Shown here in pieces: positions 11,040-26,000 of a stretch of 64,000 nucleotides of DNA; the stretch's first letter is position 1, and the number at the start of each line of letters is the position of its first letter. Made by a program: the position numbers and the translations under genes. This DNA comes from Acanthosoma haemorrhoidale (Eukaryota; Arthropoda; Insecta; Hemiptera; Acanthosomatidae). Location: NCBI GenBank assembly GCA_930367205.1, contig OV884015.1, forward strand, positions 81,520,841 through 81,584,840. The letters are read 5' to 3'. The notes beneath the pieces were generated by a model. It did not search any database and was not told the DNA's origin. It saw nothing but the letters and a program-made list of their open reading frames with translations.

Positions 11040-14000
11040 GACTATATGCGACCCACGGCGTTAGATCTTCTTGTAAGCTATATTAAATAACCGAATCATG
11101 TTCCTTTTAATTAAAATAATTATAAATAGAGTAAACAATAAATGTTCAAATCAAATTTTCCATTTTTTATCAATATTAACCATAATGATGATAACTGTTA
11201 AAAAATTTCATAGCTTGGGATTCATAAATACTTTTTTTATTTTTAAAAATGAAAAAACACTAAATCATCTCCATGTTTAGCGTTTTTTTTAAAAATATAT
11301 ACCCAGTGACTAATAGTGTGTTAATTATTTTTTTTTATTTCAAAACCTCAAAACAAAAATAATACAATGTACAAAAATAATAAAATAATTGGATTACAGA
11401 TTTCTCCTCTTCCTGCATTCACATGCATATGTGTTAATTATTACTCTCTTTAAGGTTTATAAGGCAGATTATATTCTATAGTATACTTCTACTAAACAAT
11501 CGGCGTGAATTTATTTTATATATAATGAAAAATTTAATAACAGAACCTTGACCAAACTTCAAAACTCACCGATCCTCAAATGTATTCAAATTAAAAATCT
11601 TGAAGCTAGAAGCTCTAATATGTAGGTGGTTTATTATTTAAAACTATGAAACACAATATCTATTCTCTTGTTTGTTAATTCCAACCAATGACGAATATGT
11701 TCCTTTATTGTTAATAAACACATTTTGGGTTTAAAAATTAGTCATTTTTAAGAATAGGAGTAATAGCAGGTTACATGCACTGTCTAAGATGTATTGCTCA
11801 TGTTTTAATGCAAGTAAGCACCGCTACAGTGGCTACAAATAGAACTAATTATGCCAACCATCTTCACAACCATTGGGAGGACTCAATCCAATGTCAAATT
11901 TAAAATAAATTTATTTTTTGAACATTGAGTCATTAACAGATGTTAACACTGGATAATCTTCTGAAAGTCAAAAACAACTGGAGGCAGAAGTTCAATCACA
12001 CCACTGATAATGTTGATGGTGAGCACTTTGTGTATGAGTTTTAAGGTGAAAGTGTAAAAATAATAAAACTATAGCATAGACGAAGTATAGACTTTTGAAA
12101 GAAGTGTCAATCACAAAAAGTAAGCAAGTCTTTTCCAGCTCTGGGATTTCAGAGGTAGAGGAACCAATGGGGAAAGAATAAAAAAATTTCCTACAGAAAA
12201 CATTTAACTTTTGTTTAACCTAGATAGCCTTCTTAAATTATTATTAAATGTGTAGCCATGTTTTTATTTTTATTATTTTGCCCCTATTTCAAAACCAACA
12301 ATCTGTTTTGGTAAGCTGAATTATGCAAACTATCGATTTATTTTGAGTTAGTAATAAGAAATTGACACAGTATTTTGGGTTTCAATTAGAAAAAACACTA
12401 CATATTATGCTAATAAAAAAAAAGTTCTGTATTTCAACAGAGATTTTATTTAGAGAGCAACAGCAGTTACAGATCTCATAGATATATCTCAAAATTAAAC
12501 CCGAGTCCTTCTCAAAGTTGTGGTAGCTGTGTATGTATTTGTATAGGTCTTGTGGCCAAGGGTTGTTTGATATTATGGTCAGGCCAAATAGTGTTGTCTC
12601 GTTATTTAGTAAGTGACTGATTGGTTGTAGTTACACCTCAATGCCAAGGAACTCTAATAAGTTGTTACAATCTCAGTAATCATGCTAGTGGCACATATGA
12701 AGAACTCTTCATTATCAAGATTCATGTGAAGCATAAACATTAAGTAACAAATCCTTTTAATCCCAAATTATCTTCATAATCTGTTCCTTTCTTGTTACAA
12801 TGCATGTTACACGCATATGCAGTTTGAAGTTACAAAAGGTAAGTCTCTTTCGTTTATACAGTCCATTTATATTTAATGAACTTACATTTGTATTATAAGT
12901 TGTTTTCTTTTGATCCACATATGTGTATAGCATGTACATTTCTACCAGTGTTTCTTTTTTTTTTTTTTTAGCTGCCTTACACCATTTACAGATATATTGA
13001 ATTTGACGTGAGCCCGCTCAATTTTGTCGGCTGGTAGTTTAAAACAAACTTTAACAGAATATCAACTAACATCTCTTATCTGAAGAGAAATAATATTACT
13101 GTTCACATTGAGAAAGGTTTAGGACAGTTTTCATCTACTAAAACAATCTCACTAGAACCAACTGTGTTCTGATTTGGTACCACTTCAAAAATATTTATCT
13201 GGTACACTAAAGTGAGTAGTCATCTGACACTAAACTGAATCCTCTCATGGGTTAGACAAATAATTTCTGTCAATATTGTAATCTCTGGGAAAATATAACA
13301 ATTTTATTGGGAAATAAGGGTAGGATAGGGGATAAAGGATAATTCCTACCTCTTCCCCCTTCACTGAATGTGTTAAGTGGTTTGTGATTGATAACTATGA
13401 AAAGTTTCAAATATAAAAAACTCCATCTATTTGAAATCAAATGGATGTTATAAGTTTTTATATAATTTTGTTTTTTGTCATAAACTATCAGTAATAATAA
13501 GAAAGACAGTTTTTAATGTCATTGTAATGATAAGGATAACACTTTATATAAAAACTTTTTACATGAAAATTGCAAGTTTATCACACAATCTTGAAGAGTT
13601 TCATGACACATACAAAAACATTTTAATGACTTTTTGTTAAGTCCACTTGAGTCCAAACACAAAATACACCCCATGGCTATTTACAATTTTCTTATTTGTT
13701 AAGAAGATGAATTTAAGTGAGTGGCATGATTATAAAAATTAAATGTAGGATTTTCTATAAAAAATACCGAGCAGTTTTTCATAATCATTTAATAATTTTT
13801 TCAGAGTCTCACACCAGATGCCTATTGTATCTTTCAATATCGTGACCTTGTTTTTCAAAATCATTTAATTTTATTGAAAAAAATACAATTTGGTTAATGA
13901 TAGATCCAAACAAACAATTGTATACAAGTACAGGAAATGGTGACATTGCTGATCTATTGACAATAATATCTGCCAGTACACTGTGATCTTTAGTGTATAA

Positions 14001-14309
14001 TTTAATAAGAATGATATGTAGGCACCATGTTCCTCCCAATAGCTTTGCTTGTATTTTTTCTTTGATCTTATTCGATGCTATTATTACTGTAACCTAGTAC
14101 CCAAAGGTCCTTACACTTTCATAATACTGAAACCTAATATGGAAATTTCATACTTCATTTCTGAAGGTTTGCATGTACTTTGTTCTAATTGCATTGGTTA
14201 AGTCTAAGCATTCTTGCTTCTTCTTGCTTCTAAGCATTCTTCCTGCCATAACTAAACTCAAAACACCTGCAGGGAAGAACTTCAAGAAGAGAGCTTCAAC
14301 ACAGCAGGG

Positions 14310-14352
<43 letters not shown>

Positions 14353-15061
14353 TAAATCTAATTGCATTCTTGCCTGAACCCCTTGATAGTCAACGAGGAA
14401 CAATGCATTTTTCCATGATACATAATATACATTTCCTTCAAATAAATGTTGAATGCTTTAGCTGTTAGCTGAGAGTAATGACAGAGGTCTTTGCCAAATG
14501 TTACATATGGAATAATTGAAAAAGACATAACTTATATTATTAGGCATAATTTTTAAAAGTTTATTTAAAAAATATTTCTATATTTTAACAAATCGTTTAA
14601 CATTACTCAGTCTTTAAGTCATAAAGACCCAAAACAACATATTCCCACTTTATCAACATTGGTCTTACTTATCGTATAAAAATAAATACATCAACAATAT
14701 AAAATAACTTGTTATGTAGTAATATCTTCTCTAATTAAAAAAAAAATAGTTTTAGAAATAAGTAGATTGTTAAAATACAATCACAAAAGCACTTGAAAAC
14801 AAATGTTCAAAAGTAAAAGCACAACTATTTACAATAATTTTAAAATATATTAGAATGGCTTTTAACACTGTACACATATAATAATTCATCAGCAGGTGGT
14901 TCTGTATACATGTGACTTGAAATTCTATTGAAACATATGTCTTTTTTAATTAATTATGAAACTGGAATAGTATAAAATATATATGTATATTTTCAATTTC
15001 TTATGCTGAAATATATATATTCAAATTGATATATTATATATATAGACATATCGATCCAAAA
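11040..15061. other. gene-less 3' flank of the hexokinase gene
   Basis: About 4 kb without a convincing exon. It holds a (TA)n microsatellite (14310-14352) and a small direct repeat around 14203-14241 (taagcattct words). Part of it could be hexokinase 3' UTR, depending on which polyadenylation site is used. Confidence 0.45.
14310..14352. repeat. (TA)n microsatellite
   Basis: About 20 uninterrupted TA units followed by a slightly broken tail. Confidence 0.9.
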
Positions 15062-15067
15062 TTTATT
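15062..15067 (-). terminator. candidate polyadenylation signal of hexokinase
   Basis: An AATAAA word on the minus strand, 31 bases past the hexokinase stop. It would give a very short 3' UTR; other AATAAA words lie further downstream, so use of this one is uncertain. Confidence 0.35.
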
Positions 15068-15097
15068 TCCTAATTAATTAGGCATGTTTTGTACTAT

Positions 15098-18000
15098 CTA
15101 TTTTCTAATAATGTAATTATTTCTTAGTCTTTGAGCAATCGCTGCTGTAAGACCGGCACCTTTTCCACTTCCATCTTCAGCAAGCATTAGTTTAAACTGT
15201 AATAATAAAAAATAATAATTACATTGGTTTGATAAACTTACAAATACATTTATTTAAAATATTTAACTGGATTCTAAAGTTTTTCTTTAAATTAAATTCT
15301 TTTATAATCATAAAGTAATGGAAGTTATTTTCTTGTTTTCATATGATGAGAAATTCAAAAATTTTTCTGTTACTTTTGTAAAAATGTAACAACATTAAGT
15401 ACTGAACCAAATAAATAAAGTTTCTTTTTAGAATAGAAGGCTTATATGTTATTCACCTGTTTTCAGGCAAGAACTGATTTTATCCCCTGTGCAGTTTTAA
15501 ACAGCTAAGGAGTTGAAAGCAACTGTTTCAGAAACAATTTATTGAGTGGTGTATTGGGGATATGATGAAATGAGGGTTCATAAATGTTACTCCAAATTAT
15601 TCTTTCAGAATCCTAAAACCTTTTCTTTTTTAAAAATGTGAAACTAAGTGTTTGTTGGAGTGTGTCCACAGTAATAGAATTCTTGTTCAGGAAAGTATAA
15701 CTATACTACATTTATACATATATGGATTTCTCATTATGTATGTCTTTTCTAAAAATTAGCCTTTTCTGGAATAATTATTTTATTTACTAATTTGGATTAT
15801 AACTCTGCTCTATAATACACTGACTTCTAATATTTTATGAGAATAAACATTATAAATCTATCATTCCTAATAAACAAAATGTTTTTGGCTGTGCCATAAA
15901 TTAGTATTTATCGTAATTGCCTATAAAGTTGTCGCAGTTTCCTCCTTTGCCTCAATCAATTAAACAAAATGAACAGATCACTGAAATGAATGATATTGCC
16001 CATCCCCATTGGATCCCTAACGCAAGGTTCTCTTATTTAATATCAACAGGTAGTTCGGAAATACTCCTAGTTCACTTGTATCAACCAATAAGAATAGCAC
16101 TCATACTTAAAACAGAGCTGAGATTATTTTAAACTTTGATTACTCATTTAAAAATTAAAATAAATTTATCCCATTACTTACTTTGTGTTGTGGAGCTAGC
16201 ACTTTCACAAACTTTTCCATCCACAATCTGAACCGTGGATGATGTTTAAAAAGGGAACCATCTACTGCTACAGTCACTTCTGGCCTGTTTATTCGCTTTA
16301 TAACTTCAGAAAGGCCTGCAATAATAAAATGCATTAATTCCTCTCAAATCACAAATAGACCTTTGTAGCCCATAATATTGAGATGAACTACTTGTTTGCT
16401 TGCTCACAACCTATAACTAATTAATTCTAATGCTTATTTCCGACAATATGAGGCTCAAATAAAAAATATAAATATCAGGAAAAAAATGTAAGCATAAAAA
16501 CAATGCATCATTTTGGACTTCAATTTTACATTTTTCAAATCAAATTAAAACCAAAATAACCATAATTAAATCCCATAATTAATAAATTCCCTAGCTAAAG
16601 GCAATTCTTACCTAATTTATTAATTTAACTTTCTTTGACAATTACTCTGATTTTTAGTAAATCTATATAATACTGATTATTTTAGCTAGTCTCTTTAAGT
16701 GAAAGATAATACTCACAAGCTGACACTAGCATTGCAGCTCTTATAGATACAACTTCACAAACAAATTTAACTACTTGAATATCATCTTCATAATAATTTA
16801 AATCAAATTCTTTAAGAATCTCCTCAGTTTTGTGTAAGGTATTGTTCATGTTGTCCCTGGAAATGAAGACATTGTTAATTAATGATATAGAGTACTTGAA
16901 TCAATAACCATTTTGTACCTGGCCCCCTCATTCATATTTTTTTACTTACTCTTCAACAACAGATACGTAGTTAGTTGTGAATGAATTAATCTGCTGTATC
17001 TTTTTGCTCAGAATTCCACCAAATATAAGCCTGTGGTTAGCCAGATTCACCAACACCAGCCTTACCAACTCTCCCAGATATTTCCCACTGATGTATTTTT
17101 CAAATCTGCAACACAAAAATAGTGTAATAAACATATATAAATATACATTTAATAAGATTGATACCTTCAAATTCATTCAAGAACAATAACTAAATCTTCC
17201 ATACAAACTGACTTAAGATGGATAAGACCAGAACATTCAGTACTTAAAAGCTAATCCATACAAAAAAGTAACTGATATTCCAGACCTATCCAAGACAAGT
17301 GTATCATTTACATTGTGGTTGAAGTGTTGAATCATTGGTTTTACATAATTTTCTATTCCAAAAACTGAATTGACAACCAGAATCATAACCAATTTAGGTA
17401 CTTTTGATATTCCAATTTATATTGATATTTCATCTATACTATTACATTAAATTTTGACAGATGGTTTACGTTTATTCAGACATAAAAAACTGATGAATGA
17501 CCGAACCGAATTTAATAAAACCAAAATGTTTCTTGAAATTGCAAGAGAACTCTAGCTATAGCTGCAGTATGTCGGTAACTCATACCCTTATTGTGTATCG
17601 TTTTTATACCATTTTTATTCAGAAACATCAATTTAATTGTTTATTTGATTCACCCTACAGTTCACTCCTGTTTAGACGTTTTTTGTGCTCCCTGAACAAG
17701 TATGTTTTCTGGTTATTTTGTTTTGATTCTTGATCTATAAATTTATGGAACCAGTGTTGAAGTTTCGTGTAACCTTTGACATTTTAAGCCTCCACCTAAC
17801 CCTATCCCCATAAAAATAAGTAACTTCATTGATTTCTACCAGAAAATCTTCTCTGATGGTATGTGTTAAGTGTGCATCACTTCTTGATGATCAAGACTTC
17901 ACACAACCAAGAACTGTTCCAAAAGCAGTGAACTCCCGACATTATGCTCTCAATGCTCTCTTCAGCATCCAGCTACCTACAAAGACTTTGCAATGTACCG

Positions 18001-21000
18001 CAAAGCCACCATCAACCTTTATATCAACCCCAGGACAACCAGCCCAACAAACAGATTTCACAAGAAGTACAGTCTCAACATGCTGTACAGCGGCCACCTC
18101 CACTGCTCTTTAATAGCACCCCATAAACACCTTAACAGTTTTTGTGGAAAATATTTCGAGATTAAAAAGAACTAAAGTTACAATACTACTCATGATTTTA
18201 AACAAATCATTATTGGATTTATAGACTTTAAATGTTTCAAATCAGGGCTTATTTTACTTCTTTTTCGAGTTCATTTTCAGTTATAACAAAAAAGTGAAAT
18301 ATTCACTACATAACTATTGTAGGAAATATAATAAGCTTTTCAAAAGAATACCAACAATTTCAATCAAATCCGAAATGGAAACTTTCAGTATCAAAATTAA
18401 AAAAAAAAAATCATAACAAAAAGCTTCAAATCCACCCCATGGGAAAAAGCTGTAATTTTTAGAGTCCTTCTCCCTCGTATGGTGGATCTTAAGGCTTTTG
18501 ATATTAAAGTTTTGTAAAAGTTTATGACATGTTGAGCCTAAATTAAAATTTTTAGATTTACTATTAGTGCCTTCCACTATAACAGACCACCCAGAACCCT
18601 ACAGGGTGTTTAAGAGTATTAAAGTTTACAAAAAAAGTTCTGTTTAAAAAAATAGAAGATGTAAAAATATAAAAAGTATATTCTTACGTAAATGAATTCT
18701 CAAACAATGAATTTGTGTCAACTTGTTTATCAAAATCAGTTTTGATGAAATTTAGAATTCCTCCATCTCCAAAAGCTCCCCACTCAATGTCAATTATTAC
18801 CTGGAAAAATAGCAAACCTTAAATAACTCAATTGTTGATTTAAAATATTACAAATATTGTTCTATTACTACATAAACAAATGTTTAAAAAAAAATACAGA
18901 TATTGTTTCTTAATTTAAGTTAAAAAAAATATTACTTCTTTCTCTCCATGTCTTTCAGATTCCCAATGAAAAACTCTTTCAGCCTTTTCAATATAGCAGG
19001 CATTACTTCCTGTTCCAAGGATCAAGCCAATTGCTGTGTTATTGTCTAAAATGCATCCTTGTAACAGTGTACCTAAATAATGAAATTTGAATGGTCACTA
19101 AACTGAATTGTAGAGATGCCATAATTATGTGTTATAGTTTTTACAATAAAGTTTTTATACCAGTTGTGTCATTCAATATTGCGACAATTTCCACATCCAG
19201 GCCACCCTTTTTACTTATTGCATTATTAAGCATCTTAACAACATCACGACCTTCGACATCTGTGGCTGCAAACGATTTGGTCCATTTTATCAATATGCCA
19301 CTGTCCAAAGCCCTTTGGTGCATAGGAAAAGAGAAAGTAAAACCTGAAAATTTACAGGAAATATTAATTTGTGAATGAATAGCATAGCAACAATATTGCT
19401 AATCGCTGGTGTCTTGGTTACACATTTAATAATACTAATCTTAACGCTATTTCATAGAACTGCTTCTTTTTTTCAAATAATGTTGGATATGTTTAGAGTT
19501 TCAGATGCCCCAAAAGGTGCAAAATTTGAGAGGCTTACCATACGGAAACTATTAGAGCTATGTTAATAATTTATGTGATTTTAGATAGAGGAATGATTTC
19601 GCTCTCTGACAACTTGTTGCCCAGGTAGATCAGATGTTAGATATTTATAGGATAGTGTGAAATGGTCACTCTTCATCTTGAAATAATAAGGGTTGATTAC
19701 TACTATGTTACTTTAGATATCAATGTCAAAAACTAAGTCCAACTAGTGCACCATCATAGCAAACTAATTCTATTTCACTTAAGTTAATTAGGAGAATTCC
19801 AGGGTCAGATGAAGAAGTTAGTAAACTAGTAAAGGGAAGTGAGAAACGGGAAGGAAGGAGAAGATAGCTTGGTGAATGCTAGAGGATAATTAGAGGGAGG
19901 CAGTGGATCTTGTGGACAAGATCTATTTAAGATAGGGTTAAGTGGTATATTGGTAGTATAGTGATTTTTAATTGGAGAAGTGAACAATAGGATGTGTGGG
20001 ACAGAATGGAAAATATAAGTGGAAACATGGAAAGAGGCAATAATGATTTTTTAAAGCATTTTTAATTGAAGGGAATGGAATTTTCAAATGTTGAACAGAT
20101 TTGCCATGTTTAAGTTCAAAAAAATAAATACATCTATTACTTTAATAAATTTAAAATAAAAAATGAATTAATTACCCATTGGTAGTTTGTGATCAGCAAC
20201 GCCATGTTTGTGAGCGAAGTCGTGTAAACATTCAGCAAGATAGTCGAAAAGATCTTCTCCAGCTCCTATCCTTAATTCATCTGAAATGTGATACTGTGAA
20301 ACTTCTTCTCGGACGATATGTCCTTTTTGTAAGCCTATTAAAAGAATCCTAAAATTGGTCCCTCCAAGATCCAGAGCTAAATAATCTCCATTTTCTGAAA
20401 AATAAATGAGAATAATTTTATCAACCATATTTCCTTTCGGAATGTAAACATTCAAATAATGCAAAATACGGTTTCCATATCATGGGATTAGAAGGACCAG
20501 GAGTAAATGATGAAGTTTTAAGCAAAAACAGTTTAAAATTCAGTAATTTGAAAATTCCAGAAGAGCAATATAATGAAGCAGCCAAGATATTTAGCAACTT
20601 AATACTTATTATGTTTATTTGGGGTTCATTTTAGTGTAAACCCCTCAGATCATCAATCCCATTGTTTGTATATTTAAAACCATTTAAGGAACCCATCATT
20701 ACAAACCTGAGAGAGTACAAGGACAAGCACAGAGCCCCTGCTTCCCGAAACCTGCTGGGGCCAAGAAGGCACCCAAGTCCCAAAAGTCAGGCGATGGTTA
20801 TAGATAGTGTTTTGTTTGAGAGTAACTAAGCCACCTATGTTTACTAAATACTTAGGATATTATCTTTAGGGTAGAAAAGGTTTGGTGTACATTTCACAGG
20901 TGTATTGGGGATTGTACTTAAAAATTCAATTTTGTCACACACCACATTTCTTCTACTACTATGCTAATATATAGCATAACTTATGAAACAGATATGAAAG

Positions 21001-23086
21001 TTTTAATTAATAAATTGAGTTTAATTTAACATACATTATTTGTTATCACAATTTTGTTTTCTAAAAACAGCAAATCTTTTTGTGGTAAAAGGCTCTTGTA
21101 CGGGCTAGTAAATCAAGAATCTAATCTATGGAGGATCTGGATTCAATCTAATTATAGTGAACTTGAACTTGCAACTTTGAACATTGTGGTCTTTAATTTG
21201 TTGCTCTACTCAATATGATAGAAAAATATAAGGTCATTTGAGGTATTCTTTTTTTTAAAAAAGAATAAAAGTTTGAAATTTAGAGGAATGAAATCTAGGG
21301 TCTCCATCTAACCATGGAAATAACTATAAACAGTTGCACTAGAAGAGAAAAAAGAAAAGAAACAGAAAATATTTTCACGTTATAGTAATGTCTTCTACCT
21401 AAGGTTTCTGAAGATTTTTTCATAAAATATTAGCTTGAGAGTCTTATATTTAAATCGTGTAAGAAAATACATATATTTATGATAAAACTATTACCAGATC
21501 CATTTAATAACTCTGGGACATATGTGTTTTCCATTAGCAATGTTGATGGTTGGTCTTTAATTCCATTTTGTAGTTCAGTTAGAAAGGTATCTGATACCTT
21601 GAGAACATTTTCTCCACTTAATCGGAAACATTGCAGTAACTCTCTTACCTGTAACCAATAAAAAAAATCATATAAATTTGACACATAGCAATTTTTTATG
21701 GTAAAACCTTTAGTTATTTAGGATATAAATAAATATTTCTAGTTATTCCAATGAGTACTTTTTTTTTATGTCAAATATTTTATGAAAATGTACCATATAC
21801 GAATAAATTATTGACAATTGTTTAGTTAGATTTTTCACTGAAAAAAATTTGATCCCATGTAACAGTCTTCACAGAATAAAAATAAAATCTTATCTCTTGC
21901 AAGCACCATTTAAATAATAACAAAAAAAAGATATGAAAACTCATAAAACAAACGATGCCCTTGGCTGATAACACAGATTACAATGATCTAAAGATTGGAG
22001 TAATCTGTAATCATTTTTTATGTTATCAGTATTTGAAGCTACTGGTATGTATTGAATTTCTTAATAATTCAATACATATATAATAATAATAATAAGCTAT
22101 TGAATTTCAAAATGATTTTTTTGGATTTTTTTTTTTTTTATACATTTCTGATAAATTTGATACCAAACAATATAATTAAACATATCTCATCTACTTTTTC
22201 ATTTAAAATATTCATATTTTATTTTAAAGAAAAAGAATAAGGTTTTTACCAAAACTACAAAAAGTAAGAAGGCACCATTGTGTTTTTGTCTATAGAAACA
22301 TCACCAAATAAAATATAAAGGGGATGAAGTTTCTAAAATAATTAACATGTAAAATATTTTACTTTAACAAATTATTTCTATTCTATATCACAAGCTCTGA
22401 GCCAGAACTGTGAACTTCTATTAGATGATTAATCTGTAAGATCCATAAGCTCTGAAAGATAAAATTCTTCTAGATCATGCAGATCTAGTTAACATAACAT
22501 GATTTTATAAGTAAAATTATGCCTGATTACAGAGAGGATAACAAAAATGAAGATCTGAAACAAAGATCTGCTTCAACAGAAGCAACAGTTTTTAAATACA
22601 GAGATTTTCAAAACATGTTCATATTTAGTTGTTCCACATCTTGAAAAAAATGTATGCTCATTACTACTTTTAAGCTAGTTCTATATCAAGCTAACTCATT
22701 TATAGGCCATCAACAATGATATATAGTCATAATCAAACCAAACCAAATGAAGCAAGCCATATCAAAGGAATTATACGAAAAACTGATGATTAAGTGTGGC
22801 CACTCCCCAATCATTGTAACTTAAAATGGGAATCTTTTGTACATGGGATAGCTTCTAAATTTTTTTCTTGTTTAAATTTATTAAACAATTAAATTATGAG
22901 GATGAAAATCTATTACATTTTCTATAATTCCCATACAGATTGAATTGAGTAGTGATTTAACAGGGACATTTAAAAGAAATATTAAGTACATACTTTTTCT
23001 TCATTTTTCGAGTTGAATAAAGCAAATGGTGCATGCTCTTCTTCTATCGCTATATCTATGGCTGAAGGCTCAGGCCTGAACCTCAT
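15098..23086 (-). CDS. Hex: hexokinase (ATP:hexose 6-phosphotransferase), ten coding exons
   Basis: Phosphorylates glucose to glucose-6-phosphate in the cytosol, the first step of glycolysis. Exons in transcript order are 23086-22994, 21648-21495, 20394-20176, 19343-19161, 19072-18936, 18800-18688, 17105-16950, 16856-16717, 16315-16182 and 15196-15098. All junctions are AG/GT and every phase fits, giving 475 residues with one stop, the usual length of a single-domain invertebrate hexokinase. Visible motifs: phosphate-binding LDLGGTNFR (90-98); FTFSFP (157-162) with sugar-binding WTK (176-178); NDTTGT with the catalytic Asp at 214; LGTGSNACY (235-243); EWGAFGD (268-274); adenosine-site [11 protein letters not shown] (414-424) and DGSGKGAG (451-458). 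The start chosen is the ATG eight bases into the first exon found; that exon has an acceptor site (23095-23094), so a further 5' exon exists and could change the amino end. Introns are AT-rich and repeat-poor. Confidence 0.95.
17106..18687 (-). other. hexokinase intron 6 with an open, low-complexity patch
   Basis: The largest hexokinase intron apart from the second. At 17829-18126 the plus strand is open in more than one frame and richer in C than the surroundings (S/T/P/Q-rich translations). I recognise no domain, and simultaneous openness in two frames points to composition, not coding. Possibly a decayed retrosequence. Confidence 0.35.
21965..22029. repeat. hairpin in hexokinase intron 1
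   Basis: CTGATAAC (21965-21972) and GTTATCAG (22022-22029) form the outer stem. Inside, GATTAC and GTAATC words pair again, giving a nested 65-base hairpin in the intron between the first two coding exons found. It could be a tiny MITE. Confidence 0.5.
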
Positions 23087-23093
23087 TTCCTTC

Positions 23094-26000
23094 CTAAAAA
23101 AGAAAAACTCATTACAGTAAATATTATTTAAGTTACAAAAATGATACACAATGTAAAAATAAGCATTACAATAAATTTAAAATTTATCAAAGCTACATAC
23201 AATGATGTATGTTGGTATTTATTAGAAAAACACTAGCTATATATTAACATGGATCTATTTATTTCTGAATATACAGGTACTCTCTCTCTTCTATGTATTT
23301 AGCTACTATACATATAACATCTTTTCTTTATATAGGATATAAAAAAAATAAAGAATTCTCTCAAAGTACTTATTTAAGTTAATTTTAACTTACACTCTAC
23401 CAAAATACCAACTACTTATTGGCCTGATATGAAACACAACCATTACATCAATGGTAGCCAGTCTATTATTGGCAACCAAGAGAAAGATTCATTACCTGGT
23501 CCTACATTTCATTATTAGAAAGTGAATAGGCCAATAGCTATGGATTATTACTTGATTTCTCCTACCTATATGACCAAACAAAAAGTCTAAGTTATGGGAT
23601 CTAGGTCATAAAAGAAAATATGTCTGAATTTATTTTAAATGAAATGATTAAAATAATCATATAAAGGTAAAATAAAATGTATTATTTCCAAAAGGTTTGA
23701 ATATTTTCTCCAAACAACATATAGGTATTTCACTTCCTATCCCGAAAAATGTTTTTCTGTTCATAAGAACATAGCGCAAAGAGTTTAAGTTGAAGTTACT
23801 AAATATCTTTATTATTTGCAGCAAAAATAATTTGTAAATAGTCCTTTTTTTTATTTTATAATTATTTTCATCATTTTGTTTATAATAAACACAAAAATAT
23901 CTTCTTTTATGACCTAGATTATATAATTTCATCTCTTTTTTTTTATGCTGGCTAAACAGCAACTATGTATTATTATCTTAAGTGTCTTCTAAATATAATC
24001 TAATTGTTATTAATGTTAAATACAGTCACTTGTATTGTTTGTTTGTTTATGACAGGTAGAAACTTCTGGATAGTGAAGAACCTAAATCAAAAACCTCCTG
24101 CCTTTCTCTGTGATTAAAACATCTTCCAGCTCAACCCTTCACAATAAACTTGTTTACACGCCGTGTACTCCATAAAACATTTTAGCTCCCGAGGAGTGCA
24201 TCTTGTCTTTTTAGAATAATTAGCAGCAAAGTCAAGATCAAGTTTGAATCTATATCGCTAATTAAACAATAAATTTATTTTAGAACAATACTAATGTAAT
24301 GTTAATACATATACAACATAAATTTAGAAAACCGAAAAATTCATTGACCAATAAAAACAAGAATAGAAGCAACATCATCAGTGTGAGGTAGAGAACATGT
24401 CCTCAAAGTTTTGATAATATCTACCAATTATAGAGCTTCTTTCAACTTCCCTAATATTACACCAATGTGTACCTTCTATACACTCCAAAACAAGCTGTAC
24501 TTCAATATAGTGTTCATAACAAAATGTGGAACAGGATTTGTAAGGTTTAGAAAATCTATGGCAAAGGAGATAAGTTGCTTTTTAAATATTGCAAACCATT
24601 CAGCATAAATAAATTATCCTACTATCAGTTTATTCCAATAACGACACCATAACAGAAAATTTCTTATCCTAAGCAGAAAAATTAATCAAAACATGAATTC
24701 TAGTCGTGAATTATTGTAAGTGATTTGATTATCAAGAACAAGAGTCTATTATAAATGTAGATAACTCATAGATAAGGAACTGATAGTAATAAATATCAGT
24801 TCGAAAAAATGGGAATTCCGTAATAACAACAAAACAGCGTATGCTTGAAAAATAATTAGAACCATCATACGAGCTATAATTCTAATATTATATTTACAAT
24901 CAATTTTTATTTTAGTTTTGGAATGAGTTATGTAACAAGTATCTCATTACAGTGTAATAAATTTGAAGGAAATCAAGTATTTAAATTAAATAAAAAATAA
25001 AACAACTACATTTCCTATTGAAAAGCCAGTCATTTTTTCCCCACGATTAAAAACACTTTTTTGATATTGCTCCCTTTTTTTATGCAACCACTCAAATGGT
25101 TGCTCTTTCTGGATCACTCATATCACACCATGTTATTCAAGTGAATATCACAAAACTATGTAAATTAAGTTAATTTTTTTGTTAAATGAGACCAATTGTT
25201 CGCGTTTCTTCAATAACATTTCTGCAATATATTTTTTGTTTTTAGCTTTATTGCAGTTCTTAGACATTTGTGGTCGTAAAATGTTAAATAGAGTATAATA
25301 AAATGGCAAATATGAAACATCAATTTCCCAAACATCTTGTTTGGACTGTAGTTGCATAACTCAGTGCATTTTAAAATTCCAAGTGTCAAAGACCATTGCG
25401 AAAAGATGGAGCTCCTCACCAGCTATTTAATTAGGGACAGGTGCATTCAATAATAATTCTGGAGCGTTTGGTAAGAGGAGTACAAGTCATAAATGCAAAA
25501 TTTATATAGATATATTTTATTGATTCTAATTTTTTTAAATAACACTTTAATTTAACTTAATGATTATCATCTGAGAATTAATTGTTAGATAATCATAATC
25601 ATGAAGTTAAATTACTTAAGAATGAATTCTTACATCCCAATTAATAATGCTGTATAAGCAAATTGTAATTTTATAATAAAGATCTTCTATACTAAGTTAA
25701 ATTAAAGAGTTATTAAAAAAACAAGAATCAATAAAATGTGTCTACTTTTGTATTTATGGCTTTATACTATTATAACAAATACTCCTGAATTTGAATTAAA
25801 AACAGTTTAACATACACTAATGTAGAATCTTCTTTGCTATGGTTCATTTCTTCAAAATGTTCTATGAAAACTCACTATCGACAGGCTGGCTTAAAACATG
25901 GAATATTTTGAATAAGGAACTTCTTCAATGTGAACTGTGTCTTCTAACCAGGTCTGCCTTCTCTACTCTTCCCAGCATGAATGAATGTCTGCCTTCCTTT

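Noticed and set aside
5053..14352. Microsatellites considered as regulatory or CRISPR-like repeats
   Set aside because: They are simple TA/TATG runs with no spacers, and CRISPR arrays are not expected in nuclear insect DNA.
17829..18175. Three overlapping 60-94 residue plus-strand frames in a hexokinase intron
   Set aside because: Several frames are open at once over C-rich sequence, none has a domain, and the strand is opposite to the host gene.
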